From Bacteroidota bacterium (lineage in GTDB: Bacteria; Bacteroidota; Bacteroidia; 2-12-FULL-35-15): DNA of 64,000 bases. The stretch spans positions 1 through 64,000 of the forward strand of contig CANJPX010000005.1 of assembly GCA_947476185.1 (NCBI GenBank), written 5' to 3'. The notes below the pieces were generated by a model. That model was not told the origin of the DNA. It searched no databases and worked only from the letters and a program-made list of their open reading frames with translations. The translations under genes were made by a program, and so were the position numbers. Positions 7,165 to 15,593 of this stretch are shown one piece after another (positions within the stretch are counted from its first letter, which is position 1; each line of letters starts with the position of its first letter).

Positions 7165-8418
7165 ATGACAACTAATAAAACAGACAGCCCTAAAGTAGAA
7201 CTCATGGCTCCCGCAGGTTCATACGAAGCAATGATGGCTGCCATTAAAGCAGGTTGTAACTCCGTGTATTTCGGTGTCGAACAATTAAATATGCGTTCAC
7301 GCTCTTCCAATAATTTCACTTTAGAGGATCTTGAAAAAATTGCAGAAATAGGAAAAAAGAATAACATCAAAACTTATCTCACGCTCAATACGATCCTGTA
7401 TGACCACGACATCAGATTGATGAAAGAGATAATTGACGCTGCAAAGAAAAGTAAGATCACCGCAGTGATCGCATCTGACCATGCTGCAATTAATTATGCG
7501 AAAAAAATTGGACTCGTAGTTCATATCTCTACGCAAGCCAATGTCTCAAATATTGAAACGATCGAATTTTATAGTGCTTATGCAGATGTAATTGTTTTAG
7601 CCCGCGAACTTAGCCTAAAACAAGTTGCTGAAATATGCACCAACATCAAACGAAAAAAAATAACCGGACCATCAGGAAATTTGGTCAAAGTTGAAATATT
7701 TGTTCACGGAGCACTGTGTATGGCCATTTCAGGGAAATGTTATATGAGCCTGCACTCAAACTATGCTTCTGCAAACAGAGGTGCATGCATTCAGAATTGT
7801 AGAAAAAGTTATGTTGTAACCGACAAAGAAAATGGTGTAGAATTTGAAGTCGATAACGAATATATCATGTCGGCAAAAGATCTTTGCACCATCGATTTTA
7901 TTGATAAGATCGTAGATGCCGGTGTCAGCGTAATGAAAATTGAAGGACGAGGCCGATCTGCTGATTATGTTTATACCACAACCAAATGTTACCGTGAAGC
8001 CATTCAGTCATTTTACGATGGCACCTTTTCAACAGAAAAAGTGGAAGAATGGAAAACCCAATTGGCAACCGTATTTAACAGAGGATTTTGGGATGGATAT
8101 TACCTCGGAAAAAAGATGGGCGAATGGAGCAACGAGTATGGCTCAAAGGCAACACAAAAGAAAATTTATATTGCCAAGGGAATGAAATATTTTTCCAAAA
8201 CCGGCATCGGGGAATTTAAAATGGAAAGCCATACACTCGAAAAAGGAAATAAGATAATGATCACAGGCCCTACAACGGGATATGTTGAAGCAACAGTTGA
8301 TGAAATACGTGTGGATGATAAGTTGGTGGAACTGACAAATAAAGGAGAAACTTTTACTATCAAGCTTTCAGAAAAAATAAGACCTTCAGATAAATTATAT
8401 AAAATAGTTGAAGAATAA
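7165..8418 (+). CDS. Peptidase U32 family protein (Fe-S, RNA-hydroxylase-like)
   Basis: A 417-residue cytosolic protein with a TIM-barrel N-terminus (VELMAPAGSYEAMMAAIKAG) and the U32 signature VEIFVHGALCMAISGKC. Four cysteines spaced C-x6-C-x15-C-x3-C (from ALCMAISGKC to GACIQNC) match the 4Fe-4S site known in U32 members such as UbiU/UbiV, TrhP and RlhA. Characterised relatives carry out oxygen-independent hydroxylation of tRNA, rRNA or ubiquinone precursors; others are annotated as collagenase-like proteases. The C-terminal beta-barrel domain (after about residue 325) resembles the TrhP-type extension. The stop codon is directly followed by the ATG of a ferredoxin gene, suggesting a dedicated electron donor (inference). 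The exact substrate cannot be told from sequence. Confidence 0.92.
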   Translation: MTTNKTDSPKVELMAPAGSYEAMMAAIKAGCNSVYFGVEQLNMRSRSSNNFTLEDLEKIAEIGKKNNIKTYLTLNTILYDHDIRLMKEIIDAAKKSKITAVIASDHAAINYAKKIGLVVHISTQANVSNIETIEFYSAYADVIVLARELSLKQVAEICTNIKRKKITGPSGNLVKVEIFVHGALCMAISGKCYMSLHSNYASANRGACIQNCRKSYVVTDKENGVEFEVDNEYIMSAKDLCTIDFIDKIVDAGVSVMKIEGRGRSADYVYTTTKCYREAIQSFYDGTFSTEKVEEWKTQLATVFNRGFWDGYYLGKKMGEWSNEYGSKATQKKIYIAKGMKYFSKTGIGEFKMESHTLEKGNKIMITGPTTGYVEATVDEIRVDDKLVELTNKGETFTIKLSEKIRPSDKLYKIVEE

Positions 8419-8646
8419 ATGATCAAAATAGTTCATCACCGGAATAAATGCATCGGGTGCAACGCATGCGTAGAGGCAGCACCGAAACGTTGGGGCATAT
8501 CCAGAAGAGACGGAAAAGCTGTCTTGGTAAATGGAATTGAAAAAAAAGGGATCTATACGATCGATCTTCAGGATTGGGAATTAGAAGAAAACCTGAAAGC
8601 AAAACAGAATTGCCCCGTCAAGATCATCGAAATAATAAAACTATAA
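8419..8646 (+). CDS. Single-cluster ferredoxin
   Basis: A 75-residue ferredoxin. Three cysteines sit in CIGCNAC (residues 11, 14, 17) and a fourth at residue 65 in NCPV, the usual arrangement for one [4Fe-4S] cluster, as in monocluster 4Fe ferredoxins. The middle segment contains short hairpins (GKAVLVNG, GIYTIDL). The ATG abuts the U32 stop codon (TAAATG), so translation is coupled. The natural reading is that this small carrier feeds electrons to, or repairs, the Fe-S site of the U32 protein; that pairing is inferred from context only. Confidence 0.92.
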   Translation: MIKIVHHRNKCIGCNACVEAAPKRWGISRRDGKAVLVNGIEKKGIYTIDLQDWELEENLKAKQNCPVKIIEIIKL

Positions 8647-8671
8647 AATTTATCATTCCGTTATAATTGTT

Positions 8672-8730
8672 GCGACACGAATTGAGGTGTGTCGAAGCTT
8701 CTCGACAGTGCGAGGAGGTACGACACAGCA
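8672..8730. repeat. Hairpin-rich segment with GTGTCG/CGACAC words
   Basis: CGACAC and GTGTGTCG form one hairpin. The near-palindrome TGTCGAAGCTTCTCGACA overlaps its second arm, and ACGACACA recurs at the end. It resembles degraded copies of a palindromic spacer element. Confidence 0.5.
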
Positions 8731-8743
8731 ATATCATTACTAA

Positions 8744-8790
8744 AATCCCCCTTACCCCCTTTGATAAGGGGGAATTATCCTAATAATGAT
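8744..8790. repeat. C-rich dispersed repeat, copy B
   Basis: AATCCCCCTTACCCCCTTTG, then ATAAGGGGG, then a tail with CCTAATAATGA. It matches copy A at 171-220 over the palindrome and the downstream tail. Confidence 0.7.
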
Positions 8791-8868
8791 TTTCTGAAGA
8801 ATTAAAATACGATATTCCATTTTAGCAAATTTCGAATGAAGATTATTGTTTATATCCAAGCGTGTGGG

Positions 8869-8966
8869 TCACCCTGAGTTTATCGAAGGGCTTGGGAAGT
8901 CGTCACGACACTTCGTCTGGCTCAATGCAGGCTTAACGCAACATAACTACATGTTGTTCGCTGCAA
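8869..8966. repeat. Direct repeat, copy 1 (TCACCCTGAGTTTATCGAAGGG type)
   Basis: It begins TCACCCTGAGTTTATCGAAG and continues through GGGAAGTCGTCAC, CTTCGTCTG, CAATGCA, CATAACTACATGTTGT. The same order of words occurs at 9039-9130, with a short extra GACAC in this copy. The leading word is a spacer repeat common in many bacterial genomes (from memory). Confidence 0.75.
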
Positions 8967-9038
8967 CATTAAGAAAGAGATAAAAAAATCAATTCCAAAC
9001 TATTGTCATTGAAGGAATATAATATCCTATAACACAGC

Positions 9039-9130
9039 TCACCCTGAGTTTATCGAAGGGCGTGGGAAGTCGTCACTTCGTCTGAGTCAATGCAAGCTTG
9101 ACTAAACATAACTGCATGTTGTGCATTGTA
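9039..9130. repeat. Direct repeat, copy 2
   Basis: Second copy of the unit at 8869-8966: TCACCCTGAGTTTATCGAAG, GGGAAGTCGTCACTTCGTCT, then AAACATAACTGCATGTTGTG. It lies in the same orientation, 170 bases further on. Confidence 0.75.
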
Positions 9131-9200
9131 TAACACTGAGCGTAACCGATGGAGAGAAGCAAAAGAAAGTAAGACAATAGAAAACAAACAAAACAATTCA

Positions 9201-9232
9201 AAAAAATGCCTCACAAAATTGTGAGGCATTTT
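9201..9232 (-). terminator. Rho-independent terminator of the lipid operon
   Basis: The stem AAAATGCCTCAC / GTGAGGCATTTT has a 6-base loop and is followed on the minus strand by a T run. It lies 28 bases past the accC stop codon. Confidence 0.9.
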
Positions 9233-9259
9233 AAATATGAAAAATATTTCTTCTGAAAA

Positions 9260-10600
9260 TTATTCTACCAGATCAAAATCTTCCAGAAACTTAGTTGTAT
9301 AATCTCCCTTAATAAATTTCTCATCCTTCATCAATTTCAAATGAAATGGAATTGTTGTTTTTACTCCTTCAATTACATATTCACTCAAAGCACGGTGCAT
9401 TTTTGCAATTGCTTCTTCACGTGTTTGTGCAACAGTAATTAGTTTCGCAACCATACTATCGTAATTCGGAGGAATAGTATATCCAGCGTAAATATGAGAA
9501 TCTACACGAATACCGTGTCCGCCCGGAGTATGCAATGTTGTGATCTTTCCCGGTGATGGACGGAAATTATTAAATGGATCTTCCGCATTAATACGACATT
9601 CAATTGCATGCAATTGAGGGAAATAATTCTTTCCTGAAATAGGAACGCCTGCTGCTACCAATATTTGTTCACGCACCAAGTCATAGTTGATCACCTCTTC
9701 AGTAATAGGATGCTCCACTTGAATACGTGTATTCATTTCCATGAAATAAAATTTACGGTGCTTGTCAACCAAAAACTCGACAGTCCCTACACCTTCATAT
9801 TTCACAGCCAATGCAGCCTTTATCGCTGCCGTTCCCATCGCATCACGCAACTCATCCGTCATAAATGGTGAAGGCGTTTCTTCTGTTAATTTCTGATGAC
9901 GTCTTTGTATCGAACAATCTCTCTCCGACAAATGACACGCTTTTCCGTATTGGTCACCTACAATTTGAATTTCAATATGGCGGGGTTCCTCAATATACTT
10001 TTCCATATACATGGCACCATTTCCAAATGCAGCTTCGGCTTCCTTAAAAGCTGAATCATACAAGGCATCCATTTCTTCTTCTTTCCATACAATACGCATC
10101 CCTCTTCCGCCACCACCTGCTGTTGCTTTGATAATAACAGGATAACCCACGTTCGGTGCCAATTGTTTTGCCTGCTCAGCGCTTTCCAATAATCCTTCTG
10201 AACCCGGTACACATGGAACACCTGCAGCGATCATTGTAGCTTTAGCAGACGCTTTATCGCCCATCTGATTGATCATTTCTGGAGAAGCACCAATAAATTT
10301 TATGTTGTGCTCCTCACAGATCTTTGAAAATTTTGCATTCTCAGAAAGAAATCCGTAACCAGGATGTATCGCATCTGCATTAGTGATCTCAGCAGCAGAA
10401 ATAATACTTGCAATATTTAAATAGGACTCTTTACTTGGTGGAGGTCCGATACAAACCGCTTCATCCGCAAATTTCACATGCAATGAATCTTTATCAGCAG
10501 TTGAATAAACAGCCACTGTTTTTATTCCCATTTCTTTACAGGTACGAATGATACGTAATGCAATTTCGCCTCTGTTTGCTATTAATATTTTTTTGAACAT
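9260..10600 (-). CDS. accC: Acetyl-CoA carboxylase, biotin carboxylase subunit
   Basis: Carries out the ATP-dependent carboxylation of biotin on AccB, the first half of malonyl-CoA synthesis. The 446-residue length is standard. The N-terminal domain starts [17 protein letters not shown]; the ATP-grasp region has the glycine-rich loop [14 protein letters not shown]; the active-site segment is [15 protein letters not shown]; and the biotin carboxylase C-terminal domain follows from about residue 335. It is the last gene of the operon, about 105 bases after accB, and ends at a strong terminator. The spacer to accB carries an AATTTGAAAAT word repeat. Confidence 0.98.
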   Translation of the reverse strand: MFKKILIANRGEIALRIIRTCKEMGIKTVAVYSTADKDSLHVKFADEAVCIGPPPSKESYLNIASIISAAEITNADAIHPGYGFLSENAKFSKICEEHNIKFIGASPEMINQMGDKASAKATMIAAGVPCVPGSEGLLESAEQAKQLAPNVGYPVIIKATAGGGGRGMRIVWKEEEMDALYDSAFKEAEAAFGNGAMYMEKYIEEPRHIEIQIVGDQYGKACHLSERDCSIQRRHQKLTEETPSPFMTDELRDAMGTAAIKAALAVKYEGVGTVEFLVDKHRKFYFMEMNTRIQVEHPITEEVINYDLVREQILVAAGVPISGKNYFPQLHAIECRINAEDPFNNFRPSPGKITTLHTPGGHGIRVDSHIYAGYTIPPNYDSMVAKLITVAQTREEAIAKMHRALSEYVIEGVKTTIPFHLKLMKDEKFIKGDYTTKFLEDFDLVE

Positions 10601-10705
10601 GGTGTCTATTTAAAAATTAAATAATTTGAAAATTAATGTGAATCGATTTGAAAATAATTAAAGGACTTATTCATTTTCAAATTGAAACATTTCCAAATTA
10701 TCGAA
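10601..10705. repeat. AATTTGAAAATT word repeat between accB and accC
   Basis: AATTTGAAAATTAATGTGAA and a later ATTCATTTTCAAATTGAAAC form inverted copies of the same AT-rich words, with GATTTGAAAATAATT between. It looks like a spacer-type repeat and not a promoter, and is inside a co-directional operon. Confidence 0.45.
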
Positions 10706-11194
10706 TTAACTAGGATCTACTAAAAACAATGGTTGATCATACTCAACAGGAGTTGCATCATTAACCAATACCTTAACGATCTTACCTTTTACTTCCGATT
10801 CAATTTCATTGAATAATTTCATCGCCTCAATAATACAGATAACTTTTCCTGTTGCCACATCATCACCAACGTTTACAAATGAAGGTTTATCAGGAGATGA
10901 TGAACGATAGAATGTTCCGATCATCGGAGATTTTACAGTAATATATTTTGACTCATCATCACCCTTTTCTACCTTCACTTCAGGTGCTTTTGATTCAGCT
11001 ACTGGCGCAGACACTTGCTGAACTGCCGGTGCAGATGTCTGGAAAGTTGGTTGTGCCGACTGGATATAAACTTGCTCTTTTTTACCTGCAGGAGTTTTTA
11101 TAATGATCTTTACATCCTTAGTTTCTAATTCTACTTCGCTTACGCCAGACTTGGCTACAAATTTTATCAAATCTTGAATTTCGTTCAGTTTCAT
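10706..11194 (-). CDS. accB: Acetyl-CoA carboxylase biotin carboxyl carrier protein
   Basis: The 162-residue biotin carrier of acetyl-CoA carboxylase. The N-terminal domain (about 1-40) is followed by a flexible Pro/Ala/Gln/Val-rich linker (about 45-80) and the biotinyl domain, with the biotinylated Lys126 in EAMKLFNE. It accepts carboxybiotin from AccC, encoded directly downstream, and passes it to the carboxyltransferase, whose genes are not in this window. The gene is the fifth of the DUF177-rpmF-plsX-fabH-accB-accC series. Confidence 0.97.
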   Translation of the reverse strand: MKLNEIQDLIKFVAKSGVSEVELETKDVKIIIKTPAGKKEQVYIQSAQPTFQTSAPAVQQVSAPVAESKAPEVKVEKGDDESKYITVKSPMIGTFYRSSSPDKPSFVNVGDDVATGKVICIIEAMKLFNEIESEVKGKIVKVLVNDATPVEYDQPLFLVDPS

Positions 11195-11320
11195 TATTAA
11201 TTAATTTTAAAATTTATTTATTATTTATTTTACTATATCTAATTACGAATCAAATTACAAATTTTGGAATTACAAATTTTTAGTAATTCGTCCTTTTCGT
11301 ACAAATTCGTATTTCGATGG
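11195..11320. repeat. AATTACAAATT/AATTCGT word repeat between fabH and accB
   Basis: A 126-base very AT-rich spacer with repeated words (ATTACGAAT, AATTACAAATTT twice, AATTCGT twice), partly in inverted arrangement. A related ACGAATTACGAATTA appears at 13264-13278 after plsX. Confidence 0.45.
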
Positions 11321-12316
11321 TTACTTACTATCGTAGGCCCATTTCAAATAAATAGCACCCCATGTAAATCCGGCACCAAATGTTGAAATGATAATGTTGT
11401 CACCTTTTTTTAATTGCTTTTCATATTCCCACAAACACAATGGAATTGTACCGGCTGTGGTATTTCCAAATTTCTGAATATTCAACATCACCTTCTCAGA
11501 CGACAAACCCATTCGCTCAGCAGTTGCATCGATGATGCGTTTGTTTGCCTGATGCGGCACCAACCATGCAATATCTTCAGATTTTAATTTGTTGCGTTCC
11601 ATAATTTCTGCACTTACATCCGCCATTCCGACAACAGCACGCTTAAATACCGGCTGCCCATCCTGAAAAACAAAATGCTCTTTTGCATCAACCGTTTCAT
11701 GACTTGGTGGTTTCACCGAGCCTCCCGCTTTTTGATGTAAATATTTTCTACCCGAACCATCCGCTTTTAAAATAGAATCTTGCAATCCCAATCCTTCAGT
11801 ATTTGGTTCCAATAAAACACAACCTGCTCCATCACCAAAAATTATACAGGTCGAACGATCTGTATAATCAATAATTGATGACATCTTATCTGCTCCCACC
11901 ACAAGAACTTTTTTATGTTTTCCGGTCTCAATAAATTGTGCTCCGGTTGCTAATGCAAAAACAAATCCCGAACAGGCTGCCGAAAGATCAAATCCCCAGG
12001 CATTTGTTGCTCCTATCTTATCACAAATAACATTAGATGTGGATGGAAATACAAAATCCGGTGTAACAGTACCGACAATTACCAAGTCAATATCCAATGC
12101 CGTAATCCCGCGCTTTTTCAAAAGTAACTCGATCGCTTTTACACACATATCCGAAGTTCCTAAACCTTCACCCTTCAATATTCTTCGTTCTTTTATCCCT
12201 GTCCGTGTTTCTATCCATTCAGAAGTAGTTGGAAGAAATTTTTCCAATTCAGTATTGGAAAGTACATAGTCAGGAACATATCCGGCAACAGCGGTAATAG
12301 CGGCGGTAGTTTTCAT
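11321..12316 (-). CDS. fabH: 3-oxoacyl-ACP synthase III (KAS III)
   Basis: Condenses acetyl-CoA with malonyl-ACP to start fatty acid synthesis. At 331 residues it is full length. The catalytic triad is present: Cys115 in [10 protein letters not shown], His in VPHQANKRI and Asn in [11 protein letters not shown]. Its ATG overlaps the plsX stop codon (TAATG), so translation is coupled. The shared operon with plsX and the acc genes fits balanced supply of acyl chains. No odd features were seen. Confidence 0.98.
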   Translation of the reverse strand: MKTTAAITAVAGYVPDYVLSNTELEKFLPTTSEWIETRTGIKERRILKGEGLGTSDMCVKAIELLLKKRGITALDIDLVIVGTVTPDFVFPSTSNVICDKIGATNAWGFDLSAACSGFVFALATGAQFIETGKHKKVLVVGADKMSSIIDYTDRSTCIIFGDGAGCVLLEPNTEGLGLQDSILKADGSGRKYLHQKAGGSVKPPSHETVDAKEHFVFQDGQPVFKRAVVGMADVSAEIMERNKLKSEDIAWLVPHQANKRIIDATAERMGLSSEKVMLNIQKFGNTTAGTIPLCLWEYEKQLKKGDNIIISTFGAGFTWGAIYLKWAYDSK

Positions 12317-13254
12317 TATTGAAATGCTAATTTAATTTTTTCCGCCAAATTTGCTTCTATGATGCTTTTTGTAAGCAAGAGCATATTTTTCACGGCAATA
12401 TTATTTGAAATCCCATGTCCAATCATTACAGTTGAATTAATTCCCAAGACAGGCGTTCCACCATAATTTTCATAATTGAAACGATCAAAATAATCATCTG
12501 AAAGTTTACGCTTTTTTATCATTGTATAAAATGCCTCCGCTTGTTTCAATACTACGTTTCCCGTAAAACCGTCACAAACAGTAACATCTGCATGATCGCC
12601 AAAAATATCCCGACCTTCAATATTTCCAATGAAATTAAAATCTTTTGAATCTTTCATCAAGCCATATGCTGCTTGAGTTACAAGATTTCCTTTTTCGGGC
12701 TCTTCACCAATATTCAATAATGCAACTTTAGGATTATCTATACCATAAACATGTTTGGCAAATAGAGAACCTAATACACCAAATTGATAAAGCACATCCG
12801 GCTTACAATCAGCATTTGAACCAACATCGAGAATAAGTCCGAGACCGCCATTTTCTTTTGGAAGTAAGGAGGTGATGCAAGGACGAATCACTCCGGGAAC
12901 AGCTTTCACGCTAAACATTGAGCCTACAAGCATTGCGCCGGTGTTACCGTTGCTGGCAAATCCATCTATCTTGCCTTCTTTTAAAAGATGAAACCCAACA
13001 CTAATGCTAGAATTGGGTTTCTGACTGAAAGCTTTAGTAGGGTGCTCACCCATACCAATTATTTCTGTTGTATGTACGATATCAAAATCACTTACCTCAG
13101 CACCCTCTTTGTTGAGAGCGGCAGTAATCTTTTCCTTATCACCTATCAATACCAGGCGAACATCTTTGGGTAATTCTTTATGGGCTAATACTGCTCCAGA
13201 CACTGTTGCATCCGGTGCATAATCACCGCCCATAATATCTAAACCAATCTTCAT
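12316..13254 (-). CDS. plsX: Phosphate acyltransferase PlsX
   Basis: Converts acyl-ACP to acyl-phosphate for phospholipid synthesis by PlsY. The 312-residue protein begins [20 protein letters not shown], the family hallmark, and contains [10 protein letters not shown] and [12 protein letters not shown] typical of PlsX. It lies between rpmF and fabH, the order conserved in many bacteria, and shares a TAATG junction with fabH. Confidence 0.98.
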   Translation of the reverse strand: MKIGLDIMGGDYAPDATVSGAVLAHKELPKDVRLVLIGDKEKITAALNKEGAEVSDFDIVHTTEIIGMGEHPTKAFSQKPNSSISVGFHLLKEGKIDGFASNGNTGAMLVGSMFSVKAVPGVIRPCITSLLPKENGGLGLILDVGSNADCKPDVLYQFGVLGSLFAKHVYGIDNPKVALLNIGEEPEKGNLVTQAAYGLMKDSKDFNFIGNIEGRDIFGDHADVTVCDGFTGNVVLKQAEAFYTMIKKRKLSDDYFDRFNYENYGGTPVLGINSTVMIGHGISNNIAVKNMLLLTKSIIEANLAEKIKLAFQ

Positions 13255-13349
13255 AAACTCCTACGAATTACGAATTAATACTAATTTACGGATTTCGAAA
13301 AAATTTTTTCTGTCCCACAAATGCGGGATCCGTATTGCGCAGTATAATC

Positions 13350-13535
13350 TTATGCAGAAACTTTTTTCTCTACTGCAAGTTTTCCTTTGTAGTACCCACA
13401 CTCTCCGCATACACGGTGATATAATGTTGGCGCTCCACAGTTTGAACATGTTGATAGTGTTGACGCAACTGCTTTGTCTTGACCCCTACGGCTATCTCTT
13501 CTACTTCTCGATAATTTTCGCTTTGGATGTGGCAT
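13350..13535 (-). CDS. rpmF: 50S ribosomal protein L32
   Basis: A 61-residue ribosomal protein with the typical basic N-terminus (MPHPKRKLSRSRRDSRRG) and a complete zinc ribbon (Cys30, Cys33, Cys43, Cys46), so this is the zinc-binding form. It is placed between the DUF177 gene and plsX, the classical rpmF neighbourhood that links ribosome and lipid synthesis. The overlapping ORF at 13261-13449 is a shadow. Confidence 0.97.
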   Translation of the reverse strand: MPHPKRKLSRSRRDSRRGQDKAVASTLSTCSNCGAPTLYHRVCGECGYYKGKLAVEKKVSA

Positions 13536-13627
13536 TGTTTATTATTTTTAGAATTGTTGATTTTTAATTTACTTTATTATTATCTCTTGTATTCTTTTGG
13601 GCCTTACTCTTTTTAATCGTCTCTTGC

Positions 13628-14164
13628 TCAATTGAGCTTTATGTTTTTCAGATCGTCCCAACGGGGATCAATTTTCTTCTCTTCTTTTTCTTCTTCTATG
13701 ATAAAGTCTTCCAACTTTTTTAATACTTCTTTATCACATGTGCTCTTTCCTTTTTTATCCAAAGGATGAACACGTTTACTTGGTAATGAAATTGTGATAT
13801 ATTCGTAAATGTATTGCGCCAGATCTAATTCATGTTCATTAGCCGCAATGGTGATGATATCATCATCTTCATTCCCTGTATCACTGCCGCCAACTTTAAC
13901 GATCAGCTTTTGTGTGCCATTTATCGGAAGATCAAATTCTCCCGTACAAAGATCACATTCCGCTTTTACCGTTCCGCTTATTTCAAATTCTAAAACCATC
14001 ATTTGTGATTGTTTTAATAATTTAAGGTCTATGATGATATTTCCTCGTTTTATCTCGGAATATTCAAAATCTTTAAAGAACGTATCTCCTACCTCAAACT
14101 TAAATTCATGTAAGCCAACGCCTAACCCTACAAACTGAATGACGTACTCTTTTCTGGTCGGCAT
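13628..14164 (-). CDS. DUF177 (YceD-like) protein
   Basis: A 178-residue protein of the YceD/DUF177 family, which nearly always precedes rpmF; a role in 23S rRNA or ribosome maturation is proposed for the family. The central segment KAECDLCTGEFDLPI and the later STCDKEVLKKLE are recognisable, giving three cysteines. It is the first gene of the lipid/ribosome operon, with a near-consensus promoter just upstream. Confidence 0.9.
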   Translation of the reverse strand: MPTRKEYVIQFVGLGVGLHEFKFEVGDTFFKDFEYSEIKRGNIIIDLKLLKQSQMMVLEFEISGTVKAECDLCTGEFDLPINGTQKLIVKVGGSDTGNEDDDIITIAANEHELDLAQYIYEYITISLPSKRVHPLDKKGKSTCDKEVLKKLEDFIIEEEKEEKKIDPRWDDLKNIKLN

Positions 14165-14190
14165 TTTTTCTAAGTTTTTAAGAAAGACGG

Positions 14191-14220
14191 CAAAGGTAAA
14201 AACTTCTGCCTTAATTCAAA
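14191..14220 (-). promoter_or_regulatory. Bacteroidota promoter of the DUF177-rpmF-plsX-fabH-accBC operon
   Basis: The minus strand reads TTTG, 18 bases, then TACCTTTG. Both boxes match the Bacteroidota housekeeping consensus (TTTG-N18/20-TAnnTTTG), and the -7 box ends about 27 bases before the DUF177 start codon. Confidence 0.8.
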
Positions 14221-14267
14221 GCATTGTTTGAAATTAATTTCGAAGCAATTTTACCCTTTTTTATGCA

Positions 14268-14302
14268 AAAATCGGATAAAAAAAGACTTTTTATCCGATT
14301 TT
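14268..14302 (-). terminator. Terminator hairpin after pdxA
   Basis: A perfect 15-bp stem (AAAATCGGATAAAAA / TTTTTATCCGATTTT) with a 5-base loop. It lies past the pdxA stop codon and before the promoter of the next operon. There is no long T run outside the stem, so the stem itself supplies the U tract. Confidence 0.8.
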
Positions 14303-14338
14303 CATCTATAAATTACTGTTTTTTGATGACAAAAATAT

Positions 14339-15394
14339 CTATCGCTCCCTTTTTATCGGATTAATCTTTAATGGGTTTGAAGTTATCTCTTTATAAAGCG
14401 CTCTTACCTTATATATATCGATGGCAGCATATATTGCCCTGCGGAATGACTCTTCTGACGCTAAGTTCTTTCCGGCAATATCATAGGCCGTTCCATGATC
14501 TGGAGATGTTCTTACAACCGGCAGCCCCGCTGTGAAATTTACTCCTGAATTAAAAGCAATGGTCTTAAATGGAATTAATCCCTGATCATGATACATCGCC
14601 AATACAGCATCGAAATTCTTATAAGCCTCGTTGCCAAAAAATCCATCAGCAGAATAGGGGCCATAAGCCAACATCCCTTCTTCCTTCATCTGATTGATAG
14701 CCGGAATAATGATATTTTTTTCCTCGTCACCAATTACCCCATTATCTCCGGCGTGAGGATTTAATCCTAAAACCGCAATTTTTGGCTTCCGGATCTCAAA
14801 ATCCTGGATCAGAGATTGGTTTAACGTTCTTAACTTTTTTACGATCTTTTCCTGAGTTAACTCCTGAGCAACACGTGTCACAGGGATATGCCCGGTCACA
14901 ACTGCAACTCGCAGTGTATTGCTTACCAGAAACATCAAACTGTTGCCATCACCGAATTTATCATCTAAATATTCGGTATGACCCGGAAATTTAAAATCTT
15001 CCGATTGAATATTCTCCTTATTAATAGGTGCCGTTACTAAAACATCAACTTTACCTTGTGCCAACGCATAAGCAGCCGCTTCCAGCGATTTGAATGCATA
15101 TTTTCCTCCCGCTTCGGTTTGTTTACCCAGCTCTATATTCACCTCTTCTTCATATACATTGATGAGATTCGCCCGCTTATGATTGATCTCCGAAACATCC
15201 TTGATCTGATTAAAACTAAAATCTTCAATGTTCAGTGCCTTACGATGAAAGCTTGCCGTCTTCATAGAACTGAAAACAACAGGAGTACATATTTCAAGCA
15301 TCTGCGGATCCAGAAATGTCTTAATGATCACTTCCATCCCGATTCCATTTATATCACCTTGTGAAATTCCAACAATTATTTTTTCGTCTGACAT
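14339..15394 (-). CDS. pdxA: 4-hydroxythreonine-4-phosphate dehydrogenase
   Basis: Catalyses an NAD-dependent oxidation in the deoxyxylulose 5-phosphate-dependent route to pyridoxal phosphate. The 351-residue protein starts with the family's GISQGDINGIGMEVI and carries metal-binding and active-site segments TGHIPVTRV, GLNPHAGDNGVIG, YSADGFF and MYHDQGLIPFK. It is monocistronic on the minus strand with its own terminator. The spacer upstream carries TTTAAAGTT word repeats and a TACCTTTG element. Confidence 0.97.
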   Translation of the reverse strand: MSDEKIIVGISQGDINGIGMEVIIKTFLDPQMLEICTPVVFSSMKTASFHRKALNIEDFSFNQIKDVSEINHKRANLINVYEEEVNIELGKQTEAGGKYAFKSLEAAAYALAQGKVDVLVTAPINKENIQSEDFKFPGHTEYLDDKFGDGNSLMFLVSNTLRVAVVTGHIPVTRVAQELTQEKIVKKLRTLNQSLIQDFEIRKPKIAVLGLNPHAGDNGVIGDEEKNIIIPAINQMKEEGMLAYGPYSADGFFGNEAYKNFDAVLAMYHDQGLIPFKTIAFNSGVNFTAGLPVVRTSPDHGTAYDIAGKNLASEESFRRAIYAAIDIYKVRALYKEITSNPLKINPIKRER

Positions 15395-15397
15395 TTT

Positions 15398-15436
15398 TTT
15401 AAAGTTTAAAGTTCAACGTTTAAAGTTTGAACGTGC
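15398..15436. repeat. AAGTTTAAAGTTC word repeat, copy 1
   Basis: TTTAAAGTTTAAAGTTCAACGTTTAAAGTTTGAAC is a run of permuted AAGTTTAAAGTTCAA words. A reverse-oriented partner (AACTTTGAACTTTGGAC and CTTTGAACT) lies at 15555-15590, on the other side of the spacer. Confidence 0.5.
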
Positions 15437-15477
15437 TAATACAAATTCAACTTAATAGCCTGAACTTAATAAGAAAA

Positions 15478-15485
15478 CAAAGGTA
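15478..15485 (-). promoter_or_regulatory. TAnnTTTG -7 element upstream of pdxA
   Basis: The minus strand reads TACCTTTG, identical to the -7 box of the lipid operon, 84 bases before the pdxA start. No TTG was found at the -33 distance. Confidence 0.4.
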
Positions 15486-15593
15486 AATTTTAATTGATTG
15501 TATATGTAAAAAAAATAAAGTTCTGTATCAAGCTCCAAACAAAATTTTAAGCTTTCTAACTTTGAACTTTGGACTCTCTATCTTTGAACTAAC

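Larger units (their letters stand above)
8647..9200. other. Non-coding spacer filled with repeats
   Basis: There is no credible ORF on either strand. The stretch contains a hairpin-rich segment (8672-8730), a second copy of the C-rich repeat (8744-8790) and two copies of a roughly 90-base direct repeat (8869-8966 and 9039-9130). It separates the plus-strand ferredoxin gene from the end of the minus-strand lipid operon, so it is a convergent spacer where insertions would be tolerated. Confidence 0.7.

Noticed and set aside
8869-9130. CRISPR array
   Set aside because: There are only two long imperfect direct repeats, not many short identical repeats with uniform spacers, and no cas gene is in the window.
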